A stretch of 6,286 bases of DNA from JAYFRE01 sp034926235 (GTDB lineage Bacteria > Pseudomonadota > Alphaproteobacteria > Rhodospirillales > Magnetospirillaceae), in assembly GCA_034926235.1 (NCBI GenBank), contig JAYFRE010000009.1, positions 1-6,286 of the forward strand, in the 5' to 3' direction. Position 1 is the first letter of the stretch. The number at the start of each line of letters is the position of its first letter. The notes under the pieces were generated by a model. It saw only the letters and a list, made by a program, of their open reading frames with translations. It ran no database searches and was not told the origin of the DNA. This document shows, piece after piece, positions 1-6,286 of this stretch. The position numbers were made by a program, and so were the translations under genes.

Positions 1-637
1 GGCGCAATTCGTCGATCAGTTCCTCGATGCGCGCGGTGGCGATCGGGTCCAGGGCCGAGCAGGGCTCGTCCATCAAGATGACCTCGGGTGCGACCGCGAT
101 GGCGCGGGCGATGCACAGACGCTGCTGCTGCCCGCCGGACAAGCCGGTGCCGGGCTCTTTCAGCCGGTCCTTGACCTCGCTCCACAAGCCGGCGCGCTCC
201 AGGCTGATTTCGACCAGATGGTCCAACTCGTCGCGGCCTTCCACCAGCCCGTGGATGCGCGGGCCGAACGCGACGTTATCATAGATCGATTTGGGGAACG
301 GGTTGGGTTTCTGGAACACCATGCCGACGCGGGCGCGGATTTGCACCGGATCCAGACCGGTCATGATGTCCTTGCCGTCCAGGGTGATGGTCCCCGTCAC
401 CCGGCATTCCGGGATGGTTTCGTTCATGCGGTTGAGGCAGCGCAGGAAGGTCGATTTGCCGCAGCCCGACGGGCCGATCAAGGCGATGACCTCATTGGCG
501 TAGATATCGATATTGATGCCGTTCAGAGCCTGTTTCGCGCCATAGAAAACGCGAACATTCTCGGTGGTCATCTTAATCGGAGCGGGAGGAGGCTCGGCGG
601 CCGGGAGGGTGTCGGTTTGGGGGGGAGAGGGGGACAA
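1..637 (-). CDS. pstB: Phosphate ABC transporter ATP-binding protein PstB (3' end outside the window)
   Basis: Cytoplasmic ATPase that powers the high-affinity PstSCAB phosphate importer and, with PhoU, takes part in signalling phosphate status to PhoR. 212 residues are visible. They show Walker A GPSGCGKST (about 55-63), the Q-loop in VFQKPNPFPKS (Q109), the signature LSGGQQQRL (166-174), Walker B VILMDEP with catalytic E191, and the D-loop SALD (194-197). The PNPFPKSIYDNVAFGPRIHG stretch is characteristic of PstB among ABC ATPases. The family is usually about 250-285 residues, so roughly the last 50-70, including the H-loop histidine, lie beyond position 1. I chose the TTG at 637 because AGGAG sits 6 nt upstream and a TGA closes the frame at 665-667. 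The ATG at 571 would remove the family's N-terminal lysine-methionine lead-in and has no Shine-Dalgarno sequence. The leader before the ABC fold is proline-rich. The gene follows phoR on the same strand after 80 bp with no visible terminator. Identity is very secure; the start is probable. Confidence 0.97.
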   Translation of the reverse strand, partial: MSPSPPQTDTLPAAEPPPAPIKMTTENVRVFYGAKQALNGINIDIYANEVIALIGPSGCGKSTFLRCLNRMNETIPECRVTGTITLDGKDIMTGLDPVQIRARVGMVFQKPNPFPKSIYDNVAFGPRIHGLVEGRDELDHLVEISLERAGLWSEVKDRLKEPGTGLSGGQQQRLCIARAIAVAPEVILMDEPCSALDPIATARIEELIDELR

Positions 638-643
638 AGGACA

Positions 644-648
644 CTCCT
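644..648 (-). promoter_or_regulatory. Ribosome binding site deciding the TTG start of pstB
   Basis: Reading leftward, AGGAG is followed by a 6-nt spacer and then TTG at 637-635. This is close to ideal spacing and is the clearest Shine-Dalgarno match near the beginning of pstB. No comparable motif precedes the ATG at 571, where the upstream sequence is pyrimidine-rich (CCTCCTCCC). Confidence 0.6.
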
Positions 649-717
649 GGTCTTCGGGCGATCGTCACGGTCAAGCATGTAGGCTGTCTGGGGCGAAACT
701 GGCAACAGGAATCGGGG

Positions 718-2091
718 TCAGGGATTGGCCGGCGGCAGGAAGACGGTAAAGCGGCTTCCTTTTCCAAGCTCCGAATCGATGACGAGAAGGCCGCGATGCC
801 GGTTGACGAGATGCTTGACGATCGCCAGTCCCAGACCAGTGCCCCCCATCCGCCGCGACCGCGCGGTGTCGATGCGGAAAAAGCGTTCGGTCAGGCGCGG
901 CAAATGTTCGGGCGCGATGCCGTCGCCTTGATCCTCGACCGATAGGCAAAGCGCCTCTTGGCATCGCGCGGCCAGGGCGGCGGGCGGCGCGGTCTTGCGC
1001 GCACGCACGGTCACCACGCTGTCTTCACGGCCATATTTCAAGGCGTTGTCGAGCAGATTCTGTAGAATCTGGGCCAGCTCATCCTCTTTGCCGAGAATGT
1101 CGGGCAGAGAATCGTCCAGTTCGAGGCGGATGCTCATGGAGCGTTTTTGCGCCGTGACTTCCAGACCGGTGGCAACGCGGCGGATGATGGGATCGATGGC
1201 GCAGCGTTCCGATAGCGGGGTGTATTCGGCGCTTTCGATCCGCGACAGATTGAGCAGATCCGACAGCAGCCTGGACATCCGCGACGCTTGATCGAACATG
1301 ATCGACAAGAAACGCTCGCGGGCCGCTTCGTCATCCCTAGCCGGCCCTTGAAGGGTTTCGATGAAGCCCAGAATGGCCGAAAGCGGCGTTCTCAGCTCAT
1401 GGCTGGCGTTGGTCACGAAATCGGTGCGCATCCGTTCCATGCGCCGCCAGGCGGTGATGTCGTGCAGCGCCAGCGTCAGCCTGGCGCCGTCTTCGCCTTC
1501 GCGGTTCAAGGGTTCGATCAGGGCGCGGAATTCACGGTCATGGCCGGTGGCGGCGAATTCGACCTCGCACCCGGCGCCGCTGGCCAGGACCCTGTCGGCG
1601 GCGTCGGACAAGGCGGGGATGCGCAGCGCGGTGGCGAGGTCCCGCCCTTCCAGGCGGTCGCCGAGGAGAGACCGGGCCTTGCGGTTGGCGAACACGATCC
1701 GGCGATGCCCGTTCAACAGCAGCAGCGGGGCGGGCAGACTGTCCAACAGGCTTTCATGGAACCCCAGCAGATGGTCCAGCCGTTCGGTGCGCATCCGCCA
1801 GGATCGGCGCAACCGCGAAAGGGCCAGGAACAGATCGTCGGCCAGGGCGGTTTTCAGGCGCGGCGGCGGCCCGTTATCGTCGCGTTCCATGTCGCGCACG
1901 AATTGTTCCAGCACGCCGACATCGGCCAGATGCGGGCGGATCAGCAACGCCATCGCCAGCAGAATGACGCCGCCGGCCAGCAGCGCCGGCAGAATGGCGA
2001 GTTGGCCCAGAACGACCAGAAGGGCAAGAACGGCGGCCGCGGGGGCGGACAGCAGCGCCGCAGTGACAGCGAGGCGGCGGAATTGGATCAT
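718..2091 (-). CDS. phoR: Phosphate regulon sensor histidine kinase PhoR
   Basis: Membrane-bound histidine kinase that autophosphorylates and passes phosphate to PhoB when external phosphate is low; under plenty, the Pst-PhoU complex holds it in its phosphatase state. It has 457 residues. Two hydrophobic segments (about 8-29 and 31-51) form an N-terminal membrane hairpin with almost no periplasmic loop, as in PhoR kinases that do not bind ligand directly. A PAS-like region (about 105-215) follows, then the H-box FVTNASHELRTPLSA with phospho-acceptor H231. The HATPase domain has the N-box QNLLDNALKYG (N349), G1 DQGDG (387-391), F-box FFRID (404-408) and G2 GGTGLGLAIVKH (416-427). All catalytic residues are present, so the protein looks functional. 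The only in-frame ATG ahead of the membrane segment is at 2091. Its ribosome site is weak (GGGGGAA about 12 nt upstream). The PhoR assignment over another HisKA kinase rests on this architecture plus the adjacent pstB. It diverges from mutS across 172 bp. Confidence 0.93.
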   Translation of the reverse strand: MIQFRRLAVTAALLSAPAAAVLALLVVLGQLAILPALLAGGVILLAMALLIRPHLADVGVLEQFVRDMERDDNGPPPRLKTALADDLFLALSRLRRSWRMRTERLDHLLGFHESLLDSLPAPLLLLNGHRRIVFANRKARSLLGDRLEGRDLATALRIPALSDAADRVLASGAGCEVEFAATGHDREFRALIEPLNREGEDGARLTLALHDITAWRRMERMRTDFVTNASHELRTPLSAILGFIETLQGPARDDEAARERFLSIMFDQASRMSRLLSDLLNLSRIESAEYTPLSERCAIDPIIRRVATGLEVTAQKRSMSIRLELDDSLPDILGKEDELAQILQNLLDNALKYGREDSVVTVRARKTAPPAALAARCQEALCLSVEDQGDGIAPEHLPRLTERFFRIDTARSRRMGGTGLGLAIVKHLVNRHRGLLVIDSELGKGSRFTVFLPPANP

Positions 2092-2116
2092 GGGCCGGGA
2101 TGCTTCCCCCTGGTGG

Positions 2117-2138
2117 CGGTCGGATCAAGATCGGACCG
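2117..2138. promoter_or_regulatory. 22-bp imperfect palindrome upstream of phoR, candidate operator
   Basis: The sequence reads CGGTC-g-GATC-aa-GATC-g-GACCG. Nine of eleven base pairs are symmetric about the centre between 2127 and 2128; only the innermost A/A and one G/G position break it. It begins 25 bp upstream of the phoR start codon and covers the candidate phoR -10 element, which is where a repressor or autoregulator would act. It does not resemble the CTGTCAT-type Pho box. No regulator can be named. Confidence 0.4.
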
Positions 2139-2155
2139 AATGGCCGCGCCGTCAA
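2127..2155 (-). promoter_or_regulatory. Possible sigma-70 promoter for phoR
   Basis: Reading leftward, TTGACG (2155-2150; five of six bases match the -35 consensus) is followed by a 17-nt spacer and GATCTT (2132-2127; three of six match the -10 consensus). Transcription would start near 2120, giving a leader of about 30 nt. The -35 element is good and the -10 element poor, so this may need an activator or be fortuitous. The -10 lies inside the palindrome at 2117-2138. Confidence 0.33.
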
Positions 2156-2211
2156 CGGGGCATCCGGGGGATGAAGCCGGTCCGCCCGGGCGATAGCCTG
2201 ACCGGGCCGGA

Positions 2212-2237
2212 TATGATAATCTGCCGGGCCCTATAAG
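2212..2237 (+). promoter_or_regulatory. AT-rich patch, possible -10 region of the mutS promoter
   Basis: In an otherwise GC-rich intergenic region, this stretch holds TATGAT, the overlapping GATAAT (2215-2220) and TATAAG (2232-2237), all resembling -10 hexamers and lying 27-52 bp upstream of the mutS start. No convincing -35 partner is found at 16-18 nt from any of them. GGGCC (2204-2208) and GGCCC (2227-2231) flank part of the patch as a weak inverted pair. Confidence 0.22.
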
Positions 2238-2243
2238 CTCCCG

Positions 2244-2267
2244 ATGATGGCGATTCCATTCCCGTGA
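2244..2267 (+). CDS. Putative seven-codon upstream ORF (MMAIPFP) overlapping the mutS start
   Basis: Two consecutive ATG codons (2244 and 2247) open a short frame ending at TGA 2265-2267. The mutS GTG at 2264 overlaps this stop as GTGA, the classic arrangement for translational coupling by terminating ribosomes. The mutS start has only a weak Shine-Dalgarno sequence of its own, which makes coupling attractive. However, the short ORF also lacks a strong ribosome binding site, and such overlaps occur by chance. Nothing suggests the peptide itself has a function. Confidence 0.2.
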   Translation: MMAIPFP

Positions 2268-4939
2268 CACAGCCCGCCCCGCCCCTGGATAGAAGCCAGA
2301 ATGGCGGCGATGCCGAACTGGCCTCGCCGATGATGGTGCAATATCTGGCCATCAAACGCGACCATGCCGATTGCCTTCTTTTCTATCGCATGGGCGATTT
2401 CTACGAGATGTTTTTCGAGGATGCCCGGCTGGCGGCCGAGGCGCTCGACATTACCCTGACCAAGCGGGGACGCCATGCCGGCGAGGATATCCCCATGTGC
2501 GGGGTGCCGGTGCACAGCCATGAAGGCTATCTGTCGCGCCTGATCCGCAAAGGGTTCAAGGTCGCCGTCTGCGAACAGATGGAAGACCCCGCCAATGCCA
2601 GGAAGCGCGGCGGGAAATCGGTGGTCGAACGGGCGGTCATCCGCGTGGTTACGCCGGGCACGATCACCGAGGATTCGCTGCTGGATTCGCGCAGCCACAA
2701 TTATCTGGCGGCGCTGGCCGATCTCCATGGCGCGATGGGACTGGCTTGGATCGATGTCTCGACGGGGGATTTCGAGGTTCAGCCTTTGGCCGCCCCCGCC
2801 TTGGGCGCGGTGCTGGCCCGTCTGTCCCCGGGCGAGCTTCTGGTGCCCGAACGTTTGTTCGCGCAAGCGGCGCTGGCCGATCTGTTCCGCGACTGGAAGG
2901 ATGTGGTGTCGCCCCTGCCCAATGCGCGGTTCGATTCCGAGAATGCGCGCCGGCGGCTGGAAACGCTTTACGGCGTGCGCGCGCTGGACGGATTCGGCGG
3001 CTTTTCCCGCGCCGAGCTGGCCGCCGCCGGCGCGCTGGTCGATTACATCGAACTGACCCAGAAGGGACGATTGCCGCGTTTGTCGCCGCCCCGGCGGCTG
3101 GCGGAAGGGGCGGTGATGGAGATCGACGCCGCTACCCGGCGCAATCTGGAACTGTCCATCACCCTGTCGGGAGAGCGGCGGGGCAGTCTGTTGTCGGTTA
3201 TCGACCGGACCGTGACCGGGGCGGGGGCGCGTCTGCTGGCCGCCTGGCTGTCCGCACCTTTGACCGATATCGCCGCCATCGCCGCGCGCCAGGACATGGT
3301 GGGGTTCTTCGTCGACCGCGAATCCTTGCGCGGAACCATCCGCGCCCGGCTGAAGACGATCCCCGATGTCGAGCGGGCGCTGTCGCGCCTGAGCCTGAAC
3401 CGGGGCGGGCCGCGCGATCTGGCCATGGTGCGCGATACCCTGGCCGGCATCCCGGCCCTGCGGTCATTGATGCCGCCGCCCTCAGGGCTGGACGGTCCGC
3501 CGCCTCTGATCGAGGCCGCGCTGGCCGACATGGGCCGTCATGACGAATTGCTCGACCGGCTGGACCGCGCGCTTGACGCTGATCTGCCGATGCTGGCCCG
3601 CGATGGCGGCTTCATCGCGCCCGGCTATCACGGCGGATTGGACGAATTGCGTTGCTTACGCGACGAGAGCCGCCGCCTGATCGCCGCGTTGCAGGCGCGC
3701 TATACCGAGCAAAGCGGCGTAGCCTCGTTGAAAATCCGCCATAACAATGTGCTCGGCTATTATATCGAGGTGCCGCCCAAGCAGGCTGAGCGCATGGGCG
3801 AACCGTTCATTCACCGCCAGACCCTGGCGTCAGCCGTGCGCTATACCACGGTCGAACTGAGCGAGTTGGAAGACCGTATCCGTTCCGCCGCCGATCGTGC
3901 CCTGGCGTTGGAGTTGGAGCTGTTTTCGGATCTATGCGCCCAGACGACGGCTTCGGCCGAGGCGATCGCGCTGGCCGCGCGCGCCATCGCCACGCTCGAT
4001 GTCGCCCAGTCCCTGGCCGAACTGGCCGCCGAACGGCGCTATGTCCGTCCCCGGATCGACGACAGCCTCGCTTTTTCGATCCAGGGTGGCCGCCATCCGG
4101 TCGTCGAAACGGTGTCGAACCAGGCTTTTGTCGCCAATGATTGCGATCTGGCCCCTGAACAGCGCCTGTGGCTGCTGACGGGTCCCAATATGGCGGGTAA
4201 ATCGACGTTCCTGCGTCAGAACGCGCTGATCGCGGTGCTGGCCCAAATGGGCGGATTCGTTCCCGCCGACAGCGCCCATATCGGCGTCGTGGACCGTTTG
4301 TTTTCGCGTGTCGGTGCGGCGGACGATCTGGCGCGCGGCCGTTCGACCTTCATGGTCGAAATGGTCGAGACGGCGGCGATCCTGAACCAGGCCGGCGTGC
4401 GGGCGCTGGTGATCCTGGACGAGATCGGGCGGGGCACCGCGACCTATGACGGGTTGTCGATCGCCTGGGCGGTGGTCGAGCATCTGCACAACCGCAACCG
4501 CTGCCGGGCGCTGTTCGCCACCCACTATCACGAACTGACCGGTCTGGCGGAAAGCTTGGACGGCTTGTCCTGCCACAGCATGCGGGTCAAGGAATGGCGG
4601 GGCGAGGTGATCTTTCTGCATGAGGTGGGGCCGGGTTCGGCGGACCGTTCCTATGGCATCCATGTCGCGCGTCTGGCGGGATTGCCGCCGGAATCGCTGC
4701 TGCGCGCCGAGGCGATACTGGCCGATCTGGAACAGGGCCGGGGTCCGGCGCGCGGATCGGGCAGGATCGAGGAACTGCCTTTGTTCGCGCATCAGCGTAC
4801 GCCTCCACCGCCGCCGCCCGCGCCGCCATCCGACGTCGAAACGGCGCTGGGGGCGGTCAATCCCGACGATTTGTCGCCGCGCGAGGCGTTGGAGTTCCTC
4901 TATCGGCTGAAGGGGCTGGCGGCGCGGAAAGAGTCCTAA
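2264..4939 (+). CDS. mutS: DNA mismatch repair protein MutS
   Basis: Recognises mispaired and unpaired bases as a dimer and, on ATP binding, becomes a sliding clamp that recruits MutL. It has 891 residues (E. coli about 853). The mismatch-reading F-x-E motif lies in GDFYEMFFEDA (F46, E48). The connector and lever/clamp regions span about 145-570, including SLKIRHNNVLGYYIEV (488-503). The ATPase domain has Walker A GPNMAGKST (640-648), Walker B VILDE (716-720) running into IGRGTATYDG, and FATHYHEL with H754. A linker carries ELPLF (837-841), resembling a sliding-clamp binding peptide, and six prolines (847-852). A tail of the NPDDLSPREALEFLYRLKGL type matches the family's C-terminal oligomerisation domain. 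I use the GTG at 2264 because homologues carry a short leader before the SPMMVQYL-like segment; the ATG at 2330 would cut this leader off. The Shine-Dalgarno sequence is weak (GATGG about 13 nt upstream). A seven-codon ORF ends on this GTG. All key residues are intact. Confidence 0.98.
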   Translation: MTQPAPPLDRSQNGGDAELASPMMVQYLAIKRDHADCLLFYRMGDFYEMFFEDARLAAEALDITLTKRGRHAGEDIPMCGVPVHSHEGYLSRLIRKGFKVAVCEQMEDPANARKRGGKSVVERAVIRVVTPGTITEDSLLDSRSHNYLAALADLHGAMGLAWIDVSTGDFEVQPLAAPALGAVLARLSPGELLVPERLFAQAALADLFRDWKDVVSPLPNARFDSENARRRLETLYGVRALDGFGGFSRAELAAAGALVDYIELTQKGRLPRLSPPRRLAEGAVMEIDAATRRNLELSITLSGERRGSLLSVIDRTVTGAGARLLAAWLSAPLTDIAAIAARQDMVGFFVDRESLRGTIRARLKTIPDVERALSRLSLNRGGPRDLAMVRDTLAGIPALRSLMPPPSGLDGPPPLIEAALADMGRHDELLDRLDRALDADLPMLARDGGFIAPGYHGGLDELRCLRDESRRLIAALQARYTEQSGVASLKIRHNNVLGYYIEVPPKQAERMGEPFIHRQTLASAVRYTTVELSELEDRIRSAADRALALELELFSDLCAQTTASAEAIALAARAIATLDVAQSLAELAAERRYVRPRIDDSLAFSIQGGRHPVVETVSNQAFVANDCDLAPEQRLWLLTGPNMAGKSTFLRQNALIAVLAQMGGFVPADSAHIGVVDRLFSRVGAADDLARGRSTFMVEMVETAAILNQAGVRALVILDEIGRGTATYDGLSIAWAVVEHLHNRNRCRALFATHYHELTGLAESLDGLSCHSMRVKEWRGEVIFLHEVGPGSADRSYGIHVARLAGLPPESLLRAEAILADLEQGRGPARGSGRIEELPLFAHQRTPPPPPPAPPSDVETALGAVNPDDLSPREALEFLYRLKGLAARKES

Positions 4940-4951
4940 GAGACCGTCTCT
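4939..4951. other. Short dyad at the mutS stop codon
   Basis: AGAGAC-c-GTCTCT is a perfect 6-bp inverted repeat around a single base and begins at the last base of the mutS stop codon. As RNA it could form at most a 5-bp stem with a 3-nt loop. No run of T follows (next bases AGAATTC), so it is a poor intrinsic terminator; it might instead be a protein-binding dyad or chance. Confidence 0.22.
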
Positions 4952-4985
4952 AGAATTCGCTTCAGCGGTCATGTGGAAAAATCCA

Positions 4986-5013
4986 TCGTCAGGACGCGCC
5001 GGCGCTATATACT
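4986..5013 (+). promoter_or_regulatory. Possible sigma-70 promoter for glnD
   Basis: TATACT (5008-5013) matches five of six -10 consensus bases and lies in the GCTATATACTCC island of the 130-bp mutS-glnD gap. TCGTCA (4986-4991) is a four-of-six -35 match at a 16-nt spacing. Transcription would start near 5020, about 50 nt ahead of the glnD ATG. This gives glnD a promoter of its own and fits the start chosen at 5070 rather than the in-frame ATG at 4971. Confidence 0.4.
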
Positions 5014-5032
5014 CCGGCAAGGCGGATGCCGG
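5014..5032 (+). repeat. Small GC-rich inverted repeat in the glnD leader
   Basis: CCGGC (5014-5018) can pair with GCCGG (5028-5032) across a 9-nt loop. Another GCCGGC palindrome stands at 4998-5003, just upstream of the candidate -10. The stem starts right after the -10 and ends 37 nt before the ATG. It is short and in GC-rich DNA, so it may be accidental; no riboswitch class is recognised. Confidence 0.2.
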
Positions 5033-5069
5033 CCCCCTATCCCCCGATCACTCCAAGGCGCCAGGCCCC

Positions 5070-6286
5070 ATGGCAGCAAAGATAAAGAAACCGCGCGAGA
5101 TCATCGACCGCCAGGCGGTCATCGACGCGCTGGACTCGGTCGCCCGGACGGCGGAGACCGCGCAAAAGCGCCGTGCGCGCGCGCTTGAAATCCTGAAGGC
5201 AGCCTTCAAGGACGGCCATGACGAGGTCCGCGTCCGCTTCGATATCCACGGGCTGGGTACGGAGGCCGTGCGCGAAAACTGTTTCCTGGTCGATCAGTTG
5301 GTGCGGATCATCCATGACTTCGCCATTCAGCACGAGGCCGGCGAGGCTCGTCTTGGCCCCGTCATGAGCATCGTTGCGGTGGGCGGGTTCGGCCGGGGCG
5401 AATTGTCGCCGCAATCAGATGTCGATCTTCTGTTCCTGCTGGCGCCGCGTCATCCTCCCGAAGCCGAGCAGGTGGTCGAATACATCCTCTATATGCTTTG
5501 GGATCTGGGGTTGAAGGTCGGGCACGCCACCCGTTCGGTCAGCGAATGCATCCGTCTGGCCAAGCAGGATCTGACCATCTGTACCGCCTTGCTCGAAGCG
5601 CGCTGGGTGTGGGGCGATCAGGCCTTGTTCGCTGAATTGCGGCGGCGCTACCGCGCCGAAGTGGTGGCCGGATCGCAGGAAAAATTCGTCGAATCCAAGC
5701 TGGCCGAGCGCGACGCGCGCCATGCCCGGCTGGGCGAGGCGCGCTATGTGCTGGAACCGAACATCAAGGAAGGCAAGGGGGGCTTGCGCGACCTGCACAC
5801 GCTCTACTGGATCGCCAAATATCTGTTCGACACCGGCGATGTGCGTGAATTGGTGGCCAAGGGCAGCCTGTCCCAGGATGCGGCCAACCGATTCATCAAG
5901 GCGCAGCAGTTCCTGTGGACGGTGCGCTGTCACCTGCATTATTTGACCGGGCGGGAGGAGGACCGGCTGACCTTCGATATGCAAGAAGAGATCGGCTGGC
6001 GCATGGGCTACACCAACCATGGCGGATCGCTCGGCGTCGAACGCTTCATCAAGCATTATTTCCTGATCGCCAAGGATGTCGGCGATTTGACCCGGATCTT
6101 CTGCGCGCTGCTCGAATCCCAGAATCGCCGCGCGCCCAGGCTGCGCTTCCCGATCTTTCAGCGCCAGCGCAAGCTGGACGGCTTCACCCTGGAAGGAAAC
6201 CGGTTGGACGTCGAGAGCGAGGAAGCTTTCGCCGAGGATCCGGTCAAGATGATCCGGCTGTTCCACACCGCGCTGACGCATGATGT
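5070..6286 (+). CDS. glnD: Bifunctional PII uridylyltransferase/uridylyl-removing enzyme GlnD (3' end outside the window)
   Basis: Cytoplasmic glutamine sensor that uridylylates PII proteins (GlnB/GlnK) when glutamine is low and removes the UMP when it is high, thereby setting glutamine synthetase adenylylation and Ntr regulation. 405 complete codons are visible. The nucleotidyltransferase signature GGFGRGELSPQSDVDL lies at about 105-120, with metal-binding D117 and D119. The GlnD-specific block EPNIKEGKGGLRDLHTLYW starts at about E229. The family is usually about 900-950 residues in alphaproteobacteria, so the HD (uridylyl-removing) domain and the two C-terminal ACT domains lie beyond the window. 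The chosen ATG gives MAAKIKKPREIIDRQAV, like the usual alphaproteobacterial N-terminus. Its Shine-Dalgarno sequence is weak (AAGGCG about 10 nt upstream). An in-frame ATG at 4971 would add 33 residues but lies upstream of the candidate promoter. It follows mutS on the same strand after 130 bp. No frameshift or missing catalytic residue is seen. Confidence 0.97.
   Translation, partial: MAAKIKKPREIIDRQAVIDALDSVARTAETAQKRRARALEILKAAFKDGHDEVRVRFDIHGLGTEAVRENCFLVDQLVRIIHDFAIQHEAGEARLGPVMSIVAVGGFGRGELSPQSDVDLLFLLAPRHPPEAEQVVEYILYMLWDLGLKVGHATRSVSECIRLAKQDLTICTALLEARWVWGDQALFAELRRRYRAEVVAGSQEKFVESKLAERDARHARLGEARYVLEPNIKEGKGGLRDLHTLYWIAKYLFDTGDVRELVAKGSLSQDAANRFIKAQQFLWTVRCHLHYLTGREEDRLTFDMQEEIGWRMGYTNHGGSLGVERFIKHYFLIAKDVGDLTRIFCALLESQNRRAPRLRFPIFQRQRKLDGFTLEGNRLDVESEEAFAEDPVKMIRLFHTALTHD

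Noticed and set aside
676..705. Possible promoter between phoR and pstB on the - strand (TTGCCA, 18-nt spacer, TACATG).
   Set aside because: The -35 element is fair but the -10 matches only three of six bases. No Pho box is visible in this 80-bp gap, and co-transcription with phoR is a simpler reading.
638..717. Searched for an intrinsic terminator or a lost pst gene remnant between phoR and pstB.
   Set aside because: No hairpin with a T-run, and no residual coding similarity to PstS, PstC or PstA is seen in 80 bp.
1288..2196. Long open frame of 302 codons on the + strand across phoR, and a second overlapping one of 291 codons (1361-2236).
   Set aside because: Both lie antisense to a complete, motif-rich PhoR. 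The translations are low-complexity (Gln/Gly/Arg-rich), as expected for shadow frames in GC-rich DNA.
2092..2263. Searched the divergent phoR-mutS region for CTGTCAT-type Pho boxes and for an RNA gene.
   Set aside because: No pair of CTGTCAT-like repeats with proper spacing on either strand, and no tRNA or small-RNA-like fold. Only the palindrome and the weak promoter elements remain.
3932..5020. Open frame of 362 codons on the - strand covering the 3' half of mutS.
   Set aside because: It is antisense to the MutS ATPase domain, with an Arg/Gln-rich translation and no recognisable motif. It is a GC-driven shadow.
5415..6281. Open frame of 288 codons on the - strand opposite glnD, with a further one at 5037-5414.
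   Set aside because: Antisense to the conserved GlnD nucleotidyltransferase region; no independent motif or ribosome site.

Overview
The window is GC-rich coding DNA, almost certainly from an alphaproteobacterium. The protein style (PstB, PhoR, MutS and GlnD sequences) and the mutS-glnD adjacency suggest a Rhodospirillales-type organism such as a Magnetospirillum/Phaeospirillum relative. That placement is inference from protein character, not from a database search. Every gene found belongs to a well-known family. I did not find a previously undescribed system.

Layout: two genes run leftward and two rightward from a divergent intergenic region at about 2092-2263. Leftward are phoR (718-2091), the phosphate-sensing histidine kinase, and then pstB (637 to beyond position 1), the ATPase of the high-affinity phosphate ABC transporter, cut by the window edge. 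Rightward are mutS (2264-4939), the DNA mismatch recognition ATPase, and then glnD (5070 to beyond 6286), the PII uridylyltransferase/uridylyl-removing enzyme, also cut by the edge. The window therefore joins part of a Pho/Pst locus to an unrelated repair gene and a nitrogen-sensing gene. There are no RNA genes, insertion sequences, CRISPR arrays or integration signatures.

How the genes work together: PhoR and PstB belong to the same phosphate-starvation circuit, in which the Pst transporter and PhoU normally restrain PhoR. They lie 80 bp apart on the same strand and are probably co-transcribed. The unusual point is that pstS, pstC and pstA, which often sit between or next to these genes, are absent from the gap. 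MutS and GlnD share no pathway; their neighbourhood is conserved synteny rather than a functional unit.

Small-scale signals worth attention are a near-perfect 22-bp palindrome 25 bp upstream of phoR, a seven-codon upstream ORF whose stop overlaps the mutS GTG start, a TTG start for pstB supported by a good ribosome binding site, and a plausible promoter and hairpin in front of glnD. All regulatory calls are by eye and tentative.
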